Below are positions 1-8,661 of a DNA stretch of 16,465 nt, piece after piece; within the stretch, counting starts at the first letter, position 1, and each line of letters starts with the position of its first letter. Source of the DNA: Planctomycetaceae bacterium. GTDB lineage: Bacteria; Planctomycetota; Planctomycetia; Pirellulales; Pirellulaceae. A program made the translations under genes and the position numbers. The stretch lies in assembly GCA_012965455.1 (NCBI GenBank), contig DTSG01000249.1:16399-32863 (forward strand), given 5' to 3'. The notes under the pieces were generated by a model. It worked only from the letters and a program-made list of their open reading frames with translations, was not told the DNA's origin and did no database searches.

Positions 1-797
1 GCTCTGTACCCTCACACCCTGCATTACTTGATTGGCTTGCCAGCGAATTCCGTGATAACCATTGGGGTATAAAATCACTACATCGATTGATCGTCACCTC
101 GGCCACCTACCAACAAACTTCGATAGTCTCCGCGGAACTCATTACCAGAGATCCGCGCAATCGGTTGCTGGCGCGACAATCAAGAATCCGCTTAGAAGCA
201 GAGGCTATTCGAGATTCAAGTATCCAGTCTGCCGGAGTCCTTTCCACCAAGATTGGGGGTCGGGGAGTTTATCCGCCTCAACCTGCCGGAATTTACGTAC
301 TAACTCAACAGAAGAAAGCGTGGCCTGAAAGCCAAGGCAATGACCGCTTCCGTCGTGGTATGTATATTTTCTTTTGGCGCTCCAGCCCCTATCCATTGAT
401 GCCGACATTTGATGCACCTGAAGCAAGTGTAACGTGTACGCGTCGCTCCCGATCTAACACACCATTGCAAGCATTAACGCTGGCAAATGACCGATCGTTT
501 TTTGAATTCGCGCAATTGCTAGCTGAGAAAATTCTACAATCTGACGCAACATCTGATACCGACCGGATTCGACTGGCGATGCAGCGAACGCTAGCCCGCA
601 ATCCAACCCCATTTGAACAAACCCGTTTACAAGCATTCGTAGACGCTCAAAAAACTTGGTATGCCAAGAATCCACAGCACGCAAAGACAGTGGCACCCGA
701 TTTTCTTCCGGCCAATTGGGAACTATCAGATGCCGCTGCTTGGACAGCACTGTCTCGTGTTCTATTGAACCTAGATGAATTTATTACTCGCGAGTAA
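1..797 (+). CDS. DUF1553 domain protein, 3' part (5' end outside window)
   Basis: This open frame enters from the left edge (first full codon at 3) and stops with TAA at 795-797. The first visible residues, SVPSHPALLDWLASEF, followed by RLIVTSATYQQTS, match the conserved core of DUF1553, the C-terminal half of planctomycete cytochrome-like proteins that usually begin with PSCyt1 and DUF1549 domains. Further family signatures are RLEAEAIRDSS, GGRGVYPPQP, the RRGMYIFFWRSSPYP stretch, and SNTPLQALTLANDRSFFE near residue 125 of the visible part. The normal C-terminal motif ending in SRVLLNLDEFITRE is intact, so the gene is cut only by the window edge. A TTG at 87 is an internal leucine codon, not a start. 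The DUF1501 gene follows 8 nt downstream, so the two are almost certainly co-transcribed. The role is unknown; export and action outside the cytoplasm are inferred from the family. Confidence 0.9.
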   Translation, partial: SVPSHPALLDWLASEFRDNHWGIKSLHRLIVTSATYQQTSIVSAELITRDPRNRLLARQSRIRLEAEAIRDSSIQSAGVLSTKIGGRGVYPPQPAGIYVLTQQKKAWPESQGNDRFRRGMYIFFWRSSPYPLMPTFDAPEASVTCTRRSRSNTPLQALTLANDRSFFEFAQLLAEKILQSDATSDTDRIRLAMQRTLARNPTPFEQTRLQAFVDAQKTWYAKNPQHAKTVAPDFLPANWELSDAAAWTALSRVLLNLDEFITRE

Positions 798-805
798 CCA
801 CTGTT

Positions 806-2260
806 ATGAATTCAAACTCCAACAACCAGCAAAACCACCTTGGCGTGCGTCAGCAAACTCGTCGCCATTTTTTTGGCAGCGCTGGAGTTAATCTCGGATC
901 GCTTGGTCTAGCTTCCTTGCTGCTTGGCGACGATCTACAGGCCCAGTCCGCCCCCTCAACATCCACTAGCGAACCACACTTTACGCCCAAAGCCAAGCGT
1001 GTCATTCATTTGTTTATGGCTGGAGGTCCAAGTCAACTCGAATTATTTGACTACAAACCAAAACTACAAGAGATGCATGGGCAGGTCATTCCTGAATCTT
1101 ACGTCGAAGGAAAGAATTTTGCATTCATTAAGAAGGACGCCACACTATTAGGCACCCAGCGTAAATTTAGACGCTGCGGGCAATCTGGACTTGAAATATC
1201 CGAACTGTTACCCCATCTTGGCAAGCATGCCGACGATATCGCCGTCATTCGCTCTATGAAAACCGAAGTGTTTAATCATGGGCCAGCAAAATTGTTTACC
1301 AACACGGGTTTTCAACGATTTGGCAGACCCTCAATGGGCGCTTGGGTCACATATGGAATCGGGTCCGAATCAAAAGATCTACCAGGATTTTTAGTGATGC
1401 ACTCGGGTCCTCGTGGGCCGCGTGGCGGTACGCCATTGTGGGGAAGCGGGTTTCTGCCGACCACGTATCAAGGCGTGCCGTTATTAAACAGTGCGGATCC
1501 CATTCTGAATCTATCCACGCCGGCTGGAATTGAGTCGCAGGGGCAGGCGGAATTCATCGATGCCGTCAGCGACCTAAACAACGCTAGGCTACAACAAGTC
1601 GGGGACCCTGAAATTGCCACGCGTATCGCCACGTATGAAATGGCCTATCGCATGCAAAGCAGTGCACCCGAGCTAATGGACCTTAAGAGCGAAACGCAAG
1701 AAACACTCACTGCCTACGGGATTACCGATCCCGCTAAACCCTCATTTGCTCGAAATTGTCTGCTCGCACGGCGCCTCATTGAACGTGGCACTCGATTCGT
1801 CCAATTGTTTCACACCGACTGGGACCATCACGGTAATGCCGGTACTAATCTGGGCATACCCTTGGAACAACGTTGTGCCGAAACGGACCAACCCGCCGCT
1901 GCACTAATTCAAGACCTCAAGAATCGTGGGATGCTCGAGGATACGATCGTCATGTGGGGCGGGGAATTTGGCAGAACACCACAGGGCGAACCACGTGAAA
2001 AAACCCCTGGTCGTGATCACCATATCGAAGCGTATTCGATGTGGCTCTGCGGTGGAGGAATCAAAGGTGGAGTCAGTGTCGGCCAAACAGACGAACTCGG
2101 ATATTACGCGGTTGAGGATGTCGTACCTGTCCATGACCTACAGGCAACCGTACTGCATTGCCTCGGATTAGATCACAAAAAACTAACCTATCGATTTCAA
2201 GGCCGTGATTACCGACTCACCGATGTCGGTGGAAACGTCGTTACAAAAATCCTCGCCTGA
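806..2260 (+). CDS. DUF1501 domain protein with Tat signal (first cassette)
   Basis: This 484-residue protein belongs to the DUF1501 family, which has an alkaline phosphatase/sulfatase-like fold. Its N-terminus carries a twin-arginine signal: TRRHFFGS around residues 18-25, then a Gly/Leu-rich hydrophobic stretch to about residue 40, so export as a folded protein is predicted. The mature part opens with AKRVIHLFMAGGPSQLELFD (63-82). Metal-site-like motifs follow: WDHHGN (339-344), GGEFGRTP (385-392) and GRDHH (402-406). It ends with a DLQATVLHCLGLDH segment and the terminal GRDYRLTDVGG motif. Length is normal for the family. The ATG at 806 lies 8 nt after the upstream DUF1553 stop. Its reaction is not established. 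The pairing with PSCyt1/DUF1553 proteins is very frequent in Planctomycetota and suggests the two act together outside the cytoplasm. Confidence 0.93.
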   Translation: MNSNSNNQQNHLGVRQQTRRHFFGSAGVNLGSLGLASLLLGDDLQAQSAPSTSTSEPHFTPKAKRVIHLFMAGGPSQLELFDYKPKLQEMHGQVIPESYVEGKNFAFIKKDATLLGTQRKFRRCGQSGLEISELLPHLGKHADDIAVIRSMKTEVFNHGPAKLFTNTGFQRFGRPSMGAWVTYGIGSESKDLPGFLVMHSGPRGPRGGTPLWGSGFLPTTYQGVPLLNSADPILNLSTPAGIESQGQAEFIDAVSDLNNARLQQVGDPEIATRIATYEMAYRMQSSAPELMDLKSETQETLTAYGITDPAKPSFARNCLLARRLIERGTRFVQLFHTDWDHHGNAGTNLGIPLEQRCAETDQPAAALIQDLKNRGMLEDTIVMWGGEFGRTPQGEPREKTPGRDHHIEAYSMWLCGGGIKGGVSVGQTDELGYYAVEDVVPVHDLQATVLHCLGLDHKKLTYRFQGRDYRLTDVGGNVVTKILA

Positions 2261-2341
2261 TCGGGAAACCAACTTACTCAGTAGATCAAATCATTGACTC
2301 GAACATCCTGACTGCCCGTTATCGATTCCAAGCAAACACTT

Positions 2342-5300
2342 ATGACAACAACCAATCCATTAAAACGACGCCAAACAATGCGAACCACTTTCACTGCAAT
2401 ATTCCTATGCGCTGCGTACTGTAGCATGTGTCCTACGGTAGTCGGCCAGAACGCATCCAAACCCACTGCAAAAGAAATCGAGTTTTTTGAATCCAAGGTT
2501 CGACCGTTGTTAGTTAAGCATTGTTATGAATGTCACAGTGCCAAGGCTAAGGAACCCAAAGGGGGTTTGCGGGTAGATGGACGAGCGTTCTTGCTAGCCG
2601 GCGGTGATACGGGTCCGGCAATTGAACCGGGTAATCCAGACAGCCTGTTGCTCGATGCCATCGGGTATGGAGACATTTATCAAATGCCTCCCAAAACAAA
2701 ATTACCCCAGCCAGAGATCAATGTTTTTAAACAGTGGGTCAAAATGGGAGCTCCTTGGCCGTCGGAAGAAACCGTGGCAACAACGACCGCCAATAATTTT
2801 GACCTCCAACAACGAGCCTCAAGTCATTGGGTTTGGACAGGTCCTCAGCAACCGCGCCTACCAAGAGTCAAAAATAAAAACTGGTCTCAACAAAAACTCG
2901 ATCACTTCATCCTGAAAAAACTCGAAGACCATGACCTGCAACCCAACCTGCAGACAAATCGGGCAACGTTAATCCGCCGAGCGTACTTTGACGTCATTGG
3001 ATTACCGCCAACGCCCGCCGAAGTCGCTGCGTTTGTTGAAAACCCCGAACCGTTCGATATTGCCTTTCGTCAAGTTGTCGATCAATTACTAGCCTCCAAG
3101 CATTTTGGTGAACGCTGGGCACGACACTGGATGGACCTCGTTCGTTATGGAGAATCCTACGGACACGAATTCGACTATACGATTCCCCATGCCTACAAGT
3201 ATCGTGACTATCTTATTCGGGCGATCAATGAAGATGTTCCCTATGACCAGTTTATTACGGAACAAATCGCCGGAGATCTTATGACCTCGCCACGTTTTGG
3301 TGCAAATCAAATCAATCAGTCTCTGCAGGGGACAGGCTTCTGGTGGATGGGCGAAGCAGTCCATGCTCCCGTCGATGTCGTGCAGGATGAAGCGGATCGA
3401 ATTGACAATCAAATTGACGTATTGGGCAAAACTTTCCTCGGCGTAACGGTCGGCTGCGCCCGCTGTCATGATCATAAATTTGATGCCATCTCCACCAAAG
3501 ACTATTACGCGCTGGCCGGATTTTTGCAGAGTTCACGACGGGATATTCGTGCACTGTATCCGGCAGGAACGATCAAACCACTGGTGCAACAGATGGCACA
3601 GTTACAGTTGAAGCTATCCGCCAAAGTTGCTTCCAATATTTCGCCCAACACGGTTTTAGGCGGGAAAGAATTTTCCCGGTATCTCTTAGCCGTGCGGGAA
3701 GTAAACCGACGAAAACTCCAGTATGACACGACACCTGATGAAGCCGTCGTATTTGAAGATTTTGAAAATCCTGATTATAAAGGCTGGGTTGTGGAAGGTA
3801 ACGCTTTTGGTGACCGTCCGATCACTAAAGAAACCCAAGCACCTTACCAGGGTGAGCAAAAAGCCCATGGTTTAGGTTGGGCCAATTCACACAATATTCG
3901 CAAGCCTGTCGGTACGAAAACTGGTGATTCCCTCAAAGGTCGTTTGCTGAGTCCCGTATTTAAAATAGACCATCGTTATCTCCATTTTCTGATCTGTGGC
4001 GGCAATCACAAAGAAAAAACCTGCGTCAATCTGATCATTGACGGAAAGCAGGTGTTCTCCCAAACTGGCTTCAATAAAAACGAATTCTCACCGATACGCT
4101 GGGATCTCGAACCCTATCAGGGAAAGATGGCACAAATTGTCGTTGTCGATGAGCAAGAGGGAAGTTGGGGAAATATCGGCATCGATCACATTCTCTTTAG
4201 CCCTCACGAAAATCTGTCGACAAAAAATAGCCCTGAGGCTCAAACAAAAGTAATCGCCGAAGTCGCTGCAGAATTCAAGGTAGCTGCTGACAAATTACAA
4301 TTGTGGTTTTCGGCAATCATCTCCAAGGAAACAGATCCCGTCCAGCATCCGCTACACATCTGGCGAAAGACCATAGACGTCCCCACCAAAAATCTTAACG
4401 GCCAATTGCAGGCCGCTAAAAAACAGAGTCTGGATGGACTCCAAAAGACCGCTGACATGTTGTCAAACAGTCCACAGTTGGATGGCTTTGAGCAGTGGGC
4501 GACTCAGTGGTATATCCAGGGAGAATCGTTTCCGATCAGGCCGACACCCTCCGGCACGCTAGATCTGCGTGGAGAAGTGATTCAATTATTTAGAACCGGC
4601 AGCATCCACTCGGGGCAGTTATCCAATAAGCTACAGGGCTCGTTCCGCAGTCCAACATTCGAATTAAATCATAATGCCATTCAAATGAAGCTCCGAGGTA
4701 ACGGCGTGGAATCACGACTAATCATCGATGGATTCTTCCTGTATCGTTTCAACGCTCTGCTGTTCCGGGGATTTTCCACGACGGCAAATTCACCTGATGC
4801 TTCGCGCTGGCACCGTCTCCAAGGTGATGTCAGCCGCTATCAGGGACATACCGGCTATGTTGAATTTCTCGACCAAGGCAATGGCAGCATCTGTATTGAT
4901 GATATCCGCTTTACCAATGAAGGCAGTCCACCGGAAATTTCCACTCCGTTACTGCAAAATCTAATCACGCCACAACTGGACAACCACGAGGCTTTTGCTC
5001 TGAGCTACGGCCGACAGTGGGAAACCGCTCTGGAAAATTGGCGTACGGCACAGCTCAATGACGAAGATGTTGACCTGATTAACTGGGCTTTTAAACACAA
5101 ATTGATCGAAGTGCCCGAGGACATGCTTGCCCACCTGAGCGATCAGTGGCAACAATTCCGGAAATTAGATAGTGAGATTCCAAAACATGAACACGTTCTC
5201 GTCATGGCAGATGGCAATGGTGAGAACGAGGATATCTTCATTCGCGGAAACCACAGAGCGCCGGGTGAAACAGCCCCGCGGCAGTTGCTGACAGCCATCG

Positions 5301-6214
5301 TTGGTGAAAAGATAACGCAATCATCTGGCAGTGGGCGACTGGAATTAGCCGCCGACATTACGGATGCCAATAATCCATTGACTTCACGAGTCATGGTTAA
5401 CCGGATCTGGCATCATCTGTTTGGCCGAGGCATCGTTGCTTCGACAAACAACTTTGGTGTTCTGGGACAACGACCTTCCCATCCCAAGCTGTTAGACCAT
5501 CTGGCTCGTCGTTTTTCCGACGAACATCAATGGTCGGTGAAAGACATGATTAAGGAAATTATGCTCAGCAGTACCTATCAGCTCAGCAGTACCCCCAATC
5601 CGAAGTATCTCGATTCGGATCCTAACAACTTCCTACTCTACCGACAGAATATCCGCCGACTTCAAGGGGAAGCGATCCGCGACAATATCATGGCAGTTTC
5701 CGGACGTCTGGACAAAACGCTGTTTGGTCCCAGTATGCCTGTTTACCTCACCCCATTCATGACCGGCCGCGGGCGACCCAAAACAGGCCCATTAGACGGA
5801 GCAGGACGGAGGAGTATTTATATCAGCGTGCGCAGAAATTTCATTGCTCCCCTGATGCTCGCCTTTGACACACCGGCCCCGTTCAATTCGATTGGCAGGC
5901 GAAATGTGTCCAATGTCCCTAGCCAGGCACTGATCCTGATGAATGACCCGTTCGTGATTGAACAATCTCAGGTTTGGGCTAAACGCTTGTCGGCCAATGA
6001 CAAACAAACTCCCGCTGACCGGATCGATCAGATGATACGCGAAGCGTTCGGACGACCCGCTAGCAAAATCGAATTGGCAGATGCCGGCGATTTCCTTGAA
6101 ATTCAACGCGAGCAATACGGTATCGCCAAGGAGAATCTCATGACCGACATTCGTCTGTGGGCAGACCTAGGACATGTCCTGATCAATTCAAAATCATTTA
6201 TTTATATTGACTGA
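2342..6214 (+). CDS. PSCyt1-DUF1549-DUF1553 protein with two inserted beta-sandwich modules
   Basis: This 1290-residue exported multidomain protein has a Sec signal ending near residue 36 (hydrophobic FTAIFLCAAYCSM core, then VVGQ). A planctomycete cytochrome-c-like domain (PSCyt1, about 45-140) carries haem motif CYECH at 61-65 and the MPP motif near 115. DUF1549 spans about 180-400 and contains a second CxxCH (CARCH, 372-376) followed by DHKFD. A beta-sandwich module (about 469-620) resembles the one at the N-terminus of some GH32 levanase-like proteins, with FLICGGNH, LIIDGK and GSWGNIGIDHI. A second, related module lies at about 740-860. DUF1553 spans about 990-1290 (NPLTSRVMVNRIWHHLFGRG, RPSHPKLLDHLA, NVPSQALILMNDP). 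ATG 2342 is taken, but ATG 2378 (MRTTFTAIF) gives a more compact signal peptide and may be the true start; neither has a clear ribosome site. Electron transfer or redox-linked attack on polysaccharide is inference only. Confidence 0.93.
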   Translation: MTTTNPLKRRQTMRTTFTAIFLCAAYCSMCPTVVGQNASKPTAKEIEFFESKVRPLLVKHCYECHSAKAKEPKGGLRVDGRAFLLAGGDTGPAIEPGNPDSLLLDAIGYGDIYQMPPKTKLPQPEINVFKQWVKMGAPWPSEETVATTTANNFDLQQRASSHWVWTGPQQPRLPRVKNKNWSQQKLDHFILKKLEDHDLQPNLQTNRATLIRRAYFDVIGLPPTPAEVAAFVENPEPFDIAFRQVVDQLLASKHFGERWARHWMDLVRYGESYGHEFDYTIPHAYKYRDYLIRAINEDVPYDQFITEQIAGDLMTSPRFGANQINQSLQGTGFWWMGEAVHAPVDVVQDEADRIDNQIDVLGKTFLGVTVGCARCHDHKFDAISTKDYYALAGFLQSSRRDIRALYPAGTIKPLVQQMAQLQLKLSAKVASNISPNTVLGGKEFSRYLLAVREVNRRKLQYDTTPDEAVVFEDFENPDYKGWVVEGNAFGDRPITKETQAPYQGEQKAHGLGWANSHNIRKPVGTKTGDSLKGRLLSPVFKIDHRYLHFLICGGNHKEKTCVNLIIDGKQVFSQTGFNKNEFSPIRWDLEPYQGKMAQIVVVDEQEGSWGNIGIDHILFSPHENLSTKNSPEAQTKVIAEVAAEFKVAADKLQLWFSAIISKETDPVQHPLHIWRKTIDVPTKNLNGQLQAAKKQSLDGLQKTADMLSNSPQLDGFEQWATQWYIQGESFPIRPTPSGTLDLRGEVIQLFRTGSIHSGQLSNKLQGSFRSPTFELNHNAIQMKLRGNGVESRLIIDGFFLYRFNALLFRGFSTTANSPDASRWHRLQGDVSRYQGHTGYVEFLDQGNGSICIDDIRFTNEGSPPEISTPLLQNLITPQLDNHEAFALSYGRQWETALENWRTAQLNDEDVDLINWAFKHKLIEVPEDMLAHLSDQWQQFRKLDSEIPKHEHVLVMADGNGENEDIFIRGNHRAPGETAPRQLLTAIVGEKITQSSGSGRLELAADITDANNPLTSRVMVNRIWHHLFGRGIVASTNNFGVLGQRPSHPKLLDHLARRFSDEHQWSVKDMIKEIMLSSTYQLSSTPNPKYLDSDPNNFLLYRQNIRRLQGEAIRDNIMAVSGRLDKTLFGPSMPVYLTPFMTGRGRPKTGPLDGAGRRSIYISVRRNFIAPLMLAFDTPAPFNSIGRRNVSNVPSQALILMNDPFVIEQSQVWAKRLSANDKQTPADRIDQMIREAFGRPASKIELADAGDFLEIQREQYGIAKENLMTDIRLWADLGHVLINSKSFIYID

Positions 6215-6227
6215 ATAGGCTCCAAAC

Positions 6228-7667
6228 ATGAACTTTCCTCGCAACCGATCAGGCTCCCCCCTTTCACGAAGGCAGTGGCTGCAACGTAGCGCTTCTGGAT
6301 TTGGCACGTTGGCGTTGGCCAACATGCTGACCAACGATGGGTTGGCAGTGGATGAGGGACGGCGTGACACACAAAAGCCTTTTTTACCCAGAGCCACGCA
6401 TTTCCCAGCCAAAGCCAAACACATTATTTACCTTTATATGGATGGTGCTCCCTCCCACGTCGATATCTGGGATCCAAAACCACGCCTAGCAAAAGATAAT
6501 GGTAAACCATTCTCGATGAAGATTGAACCGACTCAATTCAATAACATCGGCAACACACTGGCAAGTCCCTGGAAATTCCAGAACTACGGCGAAAGCGGGA
6601 TTCCCTGTAGCGATTTGTTTAAACATACAGCACAGCATGTCGATAAATTTGCTGTGATTCGATCCATGACATCAAACTTTTCTGAACACACCAATGCCAA
6701 TTATTTTCTGCATACCGGAATTGGAGTTCAGGGACGCCCCAGTATGGGTGCCTGGGCCGGTTATGGACTCGGGAGCGACTGTGCCAACCTACCCGCATAT
6801 GTCGTCCTCAATGGCGGCCTGACACCACCGGGGGGACTTGACAATTTCGGCAGTGGATTTTTGCCGGCAAGTTATCAAGGTAGCGTGTTTGGTGCATCGA
6901 AAGAACCGGTCGCCTATATCCAGCGGCGGGAAGCATCTGCTGTATTGCAGGAAAACAAGCTGGCATTACTCAAGAAAATGGACCAGCGAGATTCCGAACG
7001 ATTAAACCATGAGGATCAAATCGAATCTGCCATTGCAAATTATGAACTCGCATACCGGATGCAGAACTTTGTCCCTGAGTTGACAGACTTTGGCAGTGAA
7101 TCCGCAGCCATTCAAAATCTATATGGCATCCATGCCAAAACAAAAGGAACGGCGATTTACGCCCGCCAATGTTTGCTGGCCCGACGACTAGTCGAAGAGG
7201 GTGTACGTTTTATTGAACTCACCTGTCCCAACGTTTCCCATGATCGATGGGATCAACATGGAAACCTACTTGCCGGACATACCGATAATGCAATGGCGGT
7301 GGATCAACCAATCGCCGCTCTGATTACTGATCTGGAGCAACGGGGACTGTTGGACGAAACACTGATCATCTGGTCAGCAGAATTTGGCAGGACTCCATTC
7401 GCTCAAGGTACCAATGGCCGTGATCATAACCCGTTTGGTTTCACACTTTGGATGTGCGGAGCCGGAATCAAAGGGGGAACGATCCATGGTGCCACCGATG
7501 AATATGGCTACAAAGCGGTTGAAAACAAACAATCGATTCACGATCTTCATGCAACCATGCTACACCTGATGGGCATCGATCATGAACAGTTAACTTTTCG
7601 CTTCAGTGGACGTGATATGCGTCTGACCGACGTTCATGGTGAAATTATTCATGACATCTTGGCCTAG
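6228..7667 (+). CDS. DUF1501 domain protein with Tat signal (second cassette)
   Basis: This 479-residue DUF1501 protein starts 13 nt after the stop of the large PSCyt1/DUF1553 gene, so co-transcription is likely. A Tat signal is visible as SRRQWLQRS (13-21) followed by GFGTLALANML. The mature core starts AKHIIYLYMDGAPSHVDIWD (63-82). Conserved metal-site-like motifs are SHDRWDQHGN (337-346), SAEFGRTP (383-390) and GRDHNPFG (397-404), with the terminal GRDMRLTDVHGE (461-472). It aligns end to end with the DUF1501 protein of the first cassette but is well diverged, notably in residues 85-130 and 195-260, so the duplication is old or the two cassettes were assembled separately. Its TAG stop at 7665-7667 overlaps the stop of the convergent gene. 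Enzymatic activity is unproven; the fold suggests phosphatase- or sulfatase-like chemistry. Confidence 0.93.
   Translation: MNFPRNRSGSPLSRRQWLQRSASGFGTLALANMLTNDGLAVDEGRRDTQKPFLPRATHFPAKAKHIIYLYMDGAPSHVDIWDPKPRLAKDNGKPFSMKIEPTQFNNIGNTLASPWKFQNYGESGIPCSDLFKHTAQHVDKFAVIRSMTSNFSEHTNANYFLHTGIGVQGRPSMGAWAGYGLGSDCANLPAYVVLNGGLTPPGGLDNFGSGFLPASYQGSVFGASKEPVAYIQRREASAVLQENKLALLKKMDQRDSERLNHEDQIESAIANYELAYRMQNFVPELTDFGSESAAIQNLYGIHAKTKGTAIYARQCLLARRLVEEGVRFIELTCPNVSHDRWDQHGNLLAGHTDNAMAVDQPIAALITDLEQRGLLDETLIIWSAEFGRTPFAQGTNGRDHNPFGFTLWMCGAGIKGGTIHGATDEYGYKAVENKQSIHDLHATMLHLMGIDHEQLTFRFSGRDMRLTDVHGEIIHDILA
7664..7667. other. Shared CTAG: overlapping stop codons of two convergent genes
   Basis: The tetranucleotide CTAG is its own reverse complement. 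It supplies TAG for the + strand DUF1501 gene (7665-7667) and TAG for the - strand metallohydrolase gene (7666-7664). There is no intergenic space, so any transcription terminator for either unit must lie inside the opposing coding sequence, or transcription may run through. Confidence 0.95.
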
Positions 7668-8548
7668 GCAATCACAAACGTCGCATCTCCCTCACGAACC
7701 ATTGGGAACGTCTGCATGACGATAATTCGCCCGGTTTGTAGCGAGATAATTTCGACTATCTCGCTACCATCCATGCTGCGGACTCGCCCCAAAACATCGC
7801 CTGTCGAAACTTGATCACCAAGCCGAAAACAGGGACTTAGGACTCCATCTAAAGGTGCTGGGTTACAAATTTGCATGTGCCCAGAGCCCTCTGCGGCGTC
7901 TTCAATAGTAAACTCAATCCGACTCTCTGGTTGTTGACGTTCAATCATCCCCAGCATGCCCATGACATTCTTACATCCATCAACATAGGCAGTAACACCG
8001 TCTTGGGAACATTGCGCCGAACCTAGGTATTCAGTATAGATCGCCGGAATATTATTCTCGCAGGCAATCGACATCGAACGTCCCTTCAGTCGCCAATCTG
8101 TTCCCCACACAAATGGTAGATTAAAAGCTTGTGCCATGGCCCGACTCCCCGCCAAAGCTTGCTCGTTCGGATTCAGCGGATAACCGGCCAGTGGATACAC
8201 TGCTGATCGTGTACCTCCTGTATGCATATCAATATAATAATCTGCCGAACATATTAGTTCCGTCAACTCATAGGCAACCTGTTCGGTCAGACTTCCGTCG
8301 GGATTTCCGGGACACGTACGTGCGAGATCAAGCCCATCTGCGCCCGTTCGCTGACCCAACAGAAAAGCATCTTCGTTAATCACCGGTACTAAGACGACCG
8401 TGCCTGACCGCAAATTCTCCGGTACCCAATCTAATAATTGATGCACACACTCAATGGATTCGAATTCATCACCATGCACTCCCGCTGTTATTACTAACCG
8501 CGGTCCTGCGGCGCCGCTGTCACATGACGTGACCGAAAATAAACTCAT
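7664..8548 (-). CDS. Succinylglutamate desuccinylase/aspartoacylase-family metallohydrolase
   Basis: This 294-residue zinc-dependent amidohydrolase belongs to the AstE/AspA branch of the M14-like carboxypeptidase fold. The zinc site is visible as GVHGDEFE (His25, Glu28) and YIDMHTGG (His109), with the probable catalytic glutamate in YTEYLG (Glu173). A C-terminal barrel-like segment (about 225-294, with GVLSPCFRLGDQVSTGDVLG) is typical of the family. No signal peptide is seen, so it should be cytoplasmic. Family members remove acyl groups from N-acyl amino acids or similar amides; the substrate here cannot be named, and genuine AstE is unlikely because no arginine-succinyltransferase genes are nearby. 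It is the last gene of the - strand block, separated by 159 nt from the M81 gene, and could have its own promoter. Upstream of the ATG only a weak AAGG is seen. Confidence 0.88.
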   Translation of the reverse strand: MSLFSVTSCDSGAAGPRLVITAGVHGDEFESIECVHQLLDWVPENLRSGTVVLVPVINEDAFLLGQRTGADGLDLARTCPGNPDGSLTEQVAYELTELICSADYYIDMHTGGTRSAVYPLAGYPLNPNEQALAGSRAMAQAFNLPFVWGTDWRLKGRSMSIACENNIPAIYTEYLGSAQCSQDGVTAYVDGCKNVMGMLGMIERQQPESRIEFTIEDAAEGSGHMQICNPAPLDGVLSPCFRLGDQVSTGDVLGRVRSMDGSEIVEIISLQTGRIIVMQTFPMVREGDATFVIA

Positions 8549-8596
8549 CGTATTTACTTACCTTTTTGAATTACTACTGCGGATGTTATTAATTTT

Positions 8597-8615
8597 TCGG
8601 CTCTCTGATTGCCGA
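8597..8615. repeat. Short inverted repeat TCGGC-N9-GCCGA
   Basis: TCGGC (8597-8601) and GCCGA (8611-8615) can form a 5-bp GC-rich stem with a 9-nt loop. On the - strand it is followed by an A-rich run rather than a U-run, so it does not fit a rho-independent terminator for the M81 gene. It sits about 50 nt upstream of the acylase ATG and may be a leader hairpin. Confidence 0.3.
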
Positions 8616-8635
8616 GGTAATCTGTCAAAACTTGA

Positions 8636-8661
8636 TTGCCAATTTGACATCGGTTTGGCAA
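8636..8661. repeat. Perfect 7-bp inverted repeat TTGCCAA-N12-TTGGCAA
   Basis: TTGCCAA at 8636-8642 pairs exactly with TTGGCAA at 8655-8661 across a 12-nt spacer. It lies about 90 nt upstream of the acylase start. It could be an operator for a dimeric regulator or an RNA hairpin in a leader; the sequence alone does not decide. No U-tract follows on the - strand, so it is not a clear terminator. Confidence 0.45.

Noticed and set aside
62..328. 88-residue + strand frame overlapping the start of the window
   Set aside because: It overlaps the well-supported DUF1553 frame, which continues unbroken through the region, and its translation has no recognisable family features. It is a shadow, not a frameshifted gene part.
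2261..2341. Promoter (TTGACT near 2293) before the large cytochrome-like gene
   Set aside because: The -10 candidate at a suitable distance (GTTATC/TTATCG) is poor, and the 81-nt gap is equally compatible with read-through from the first cassette.
7664..8548. Arginine succinyltransferase pathway gene astE
   Set aside because: The family match is good but no other ast genes are nearby and the family has many acylase substrates, so no symbol was given.
8622..8627. TTGACA on the - strand as a -35 element for the acylase gene
   Set aside because: No acceptable -10 hexamer occurs 16-18 nt downstream; the A/T-rich TTAATAA lies too far away.
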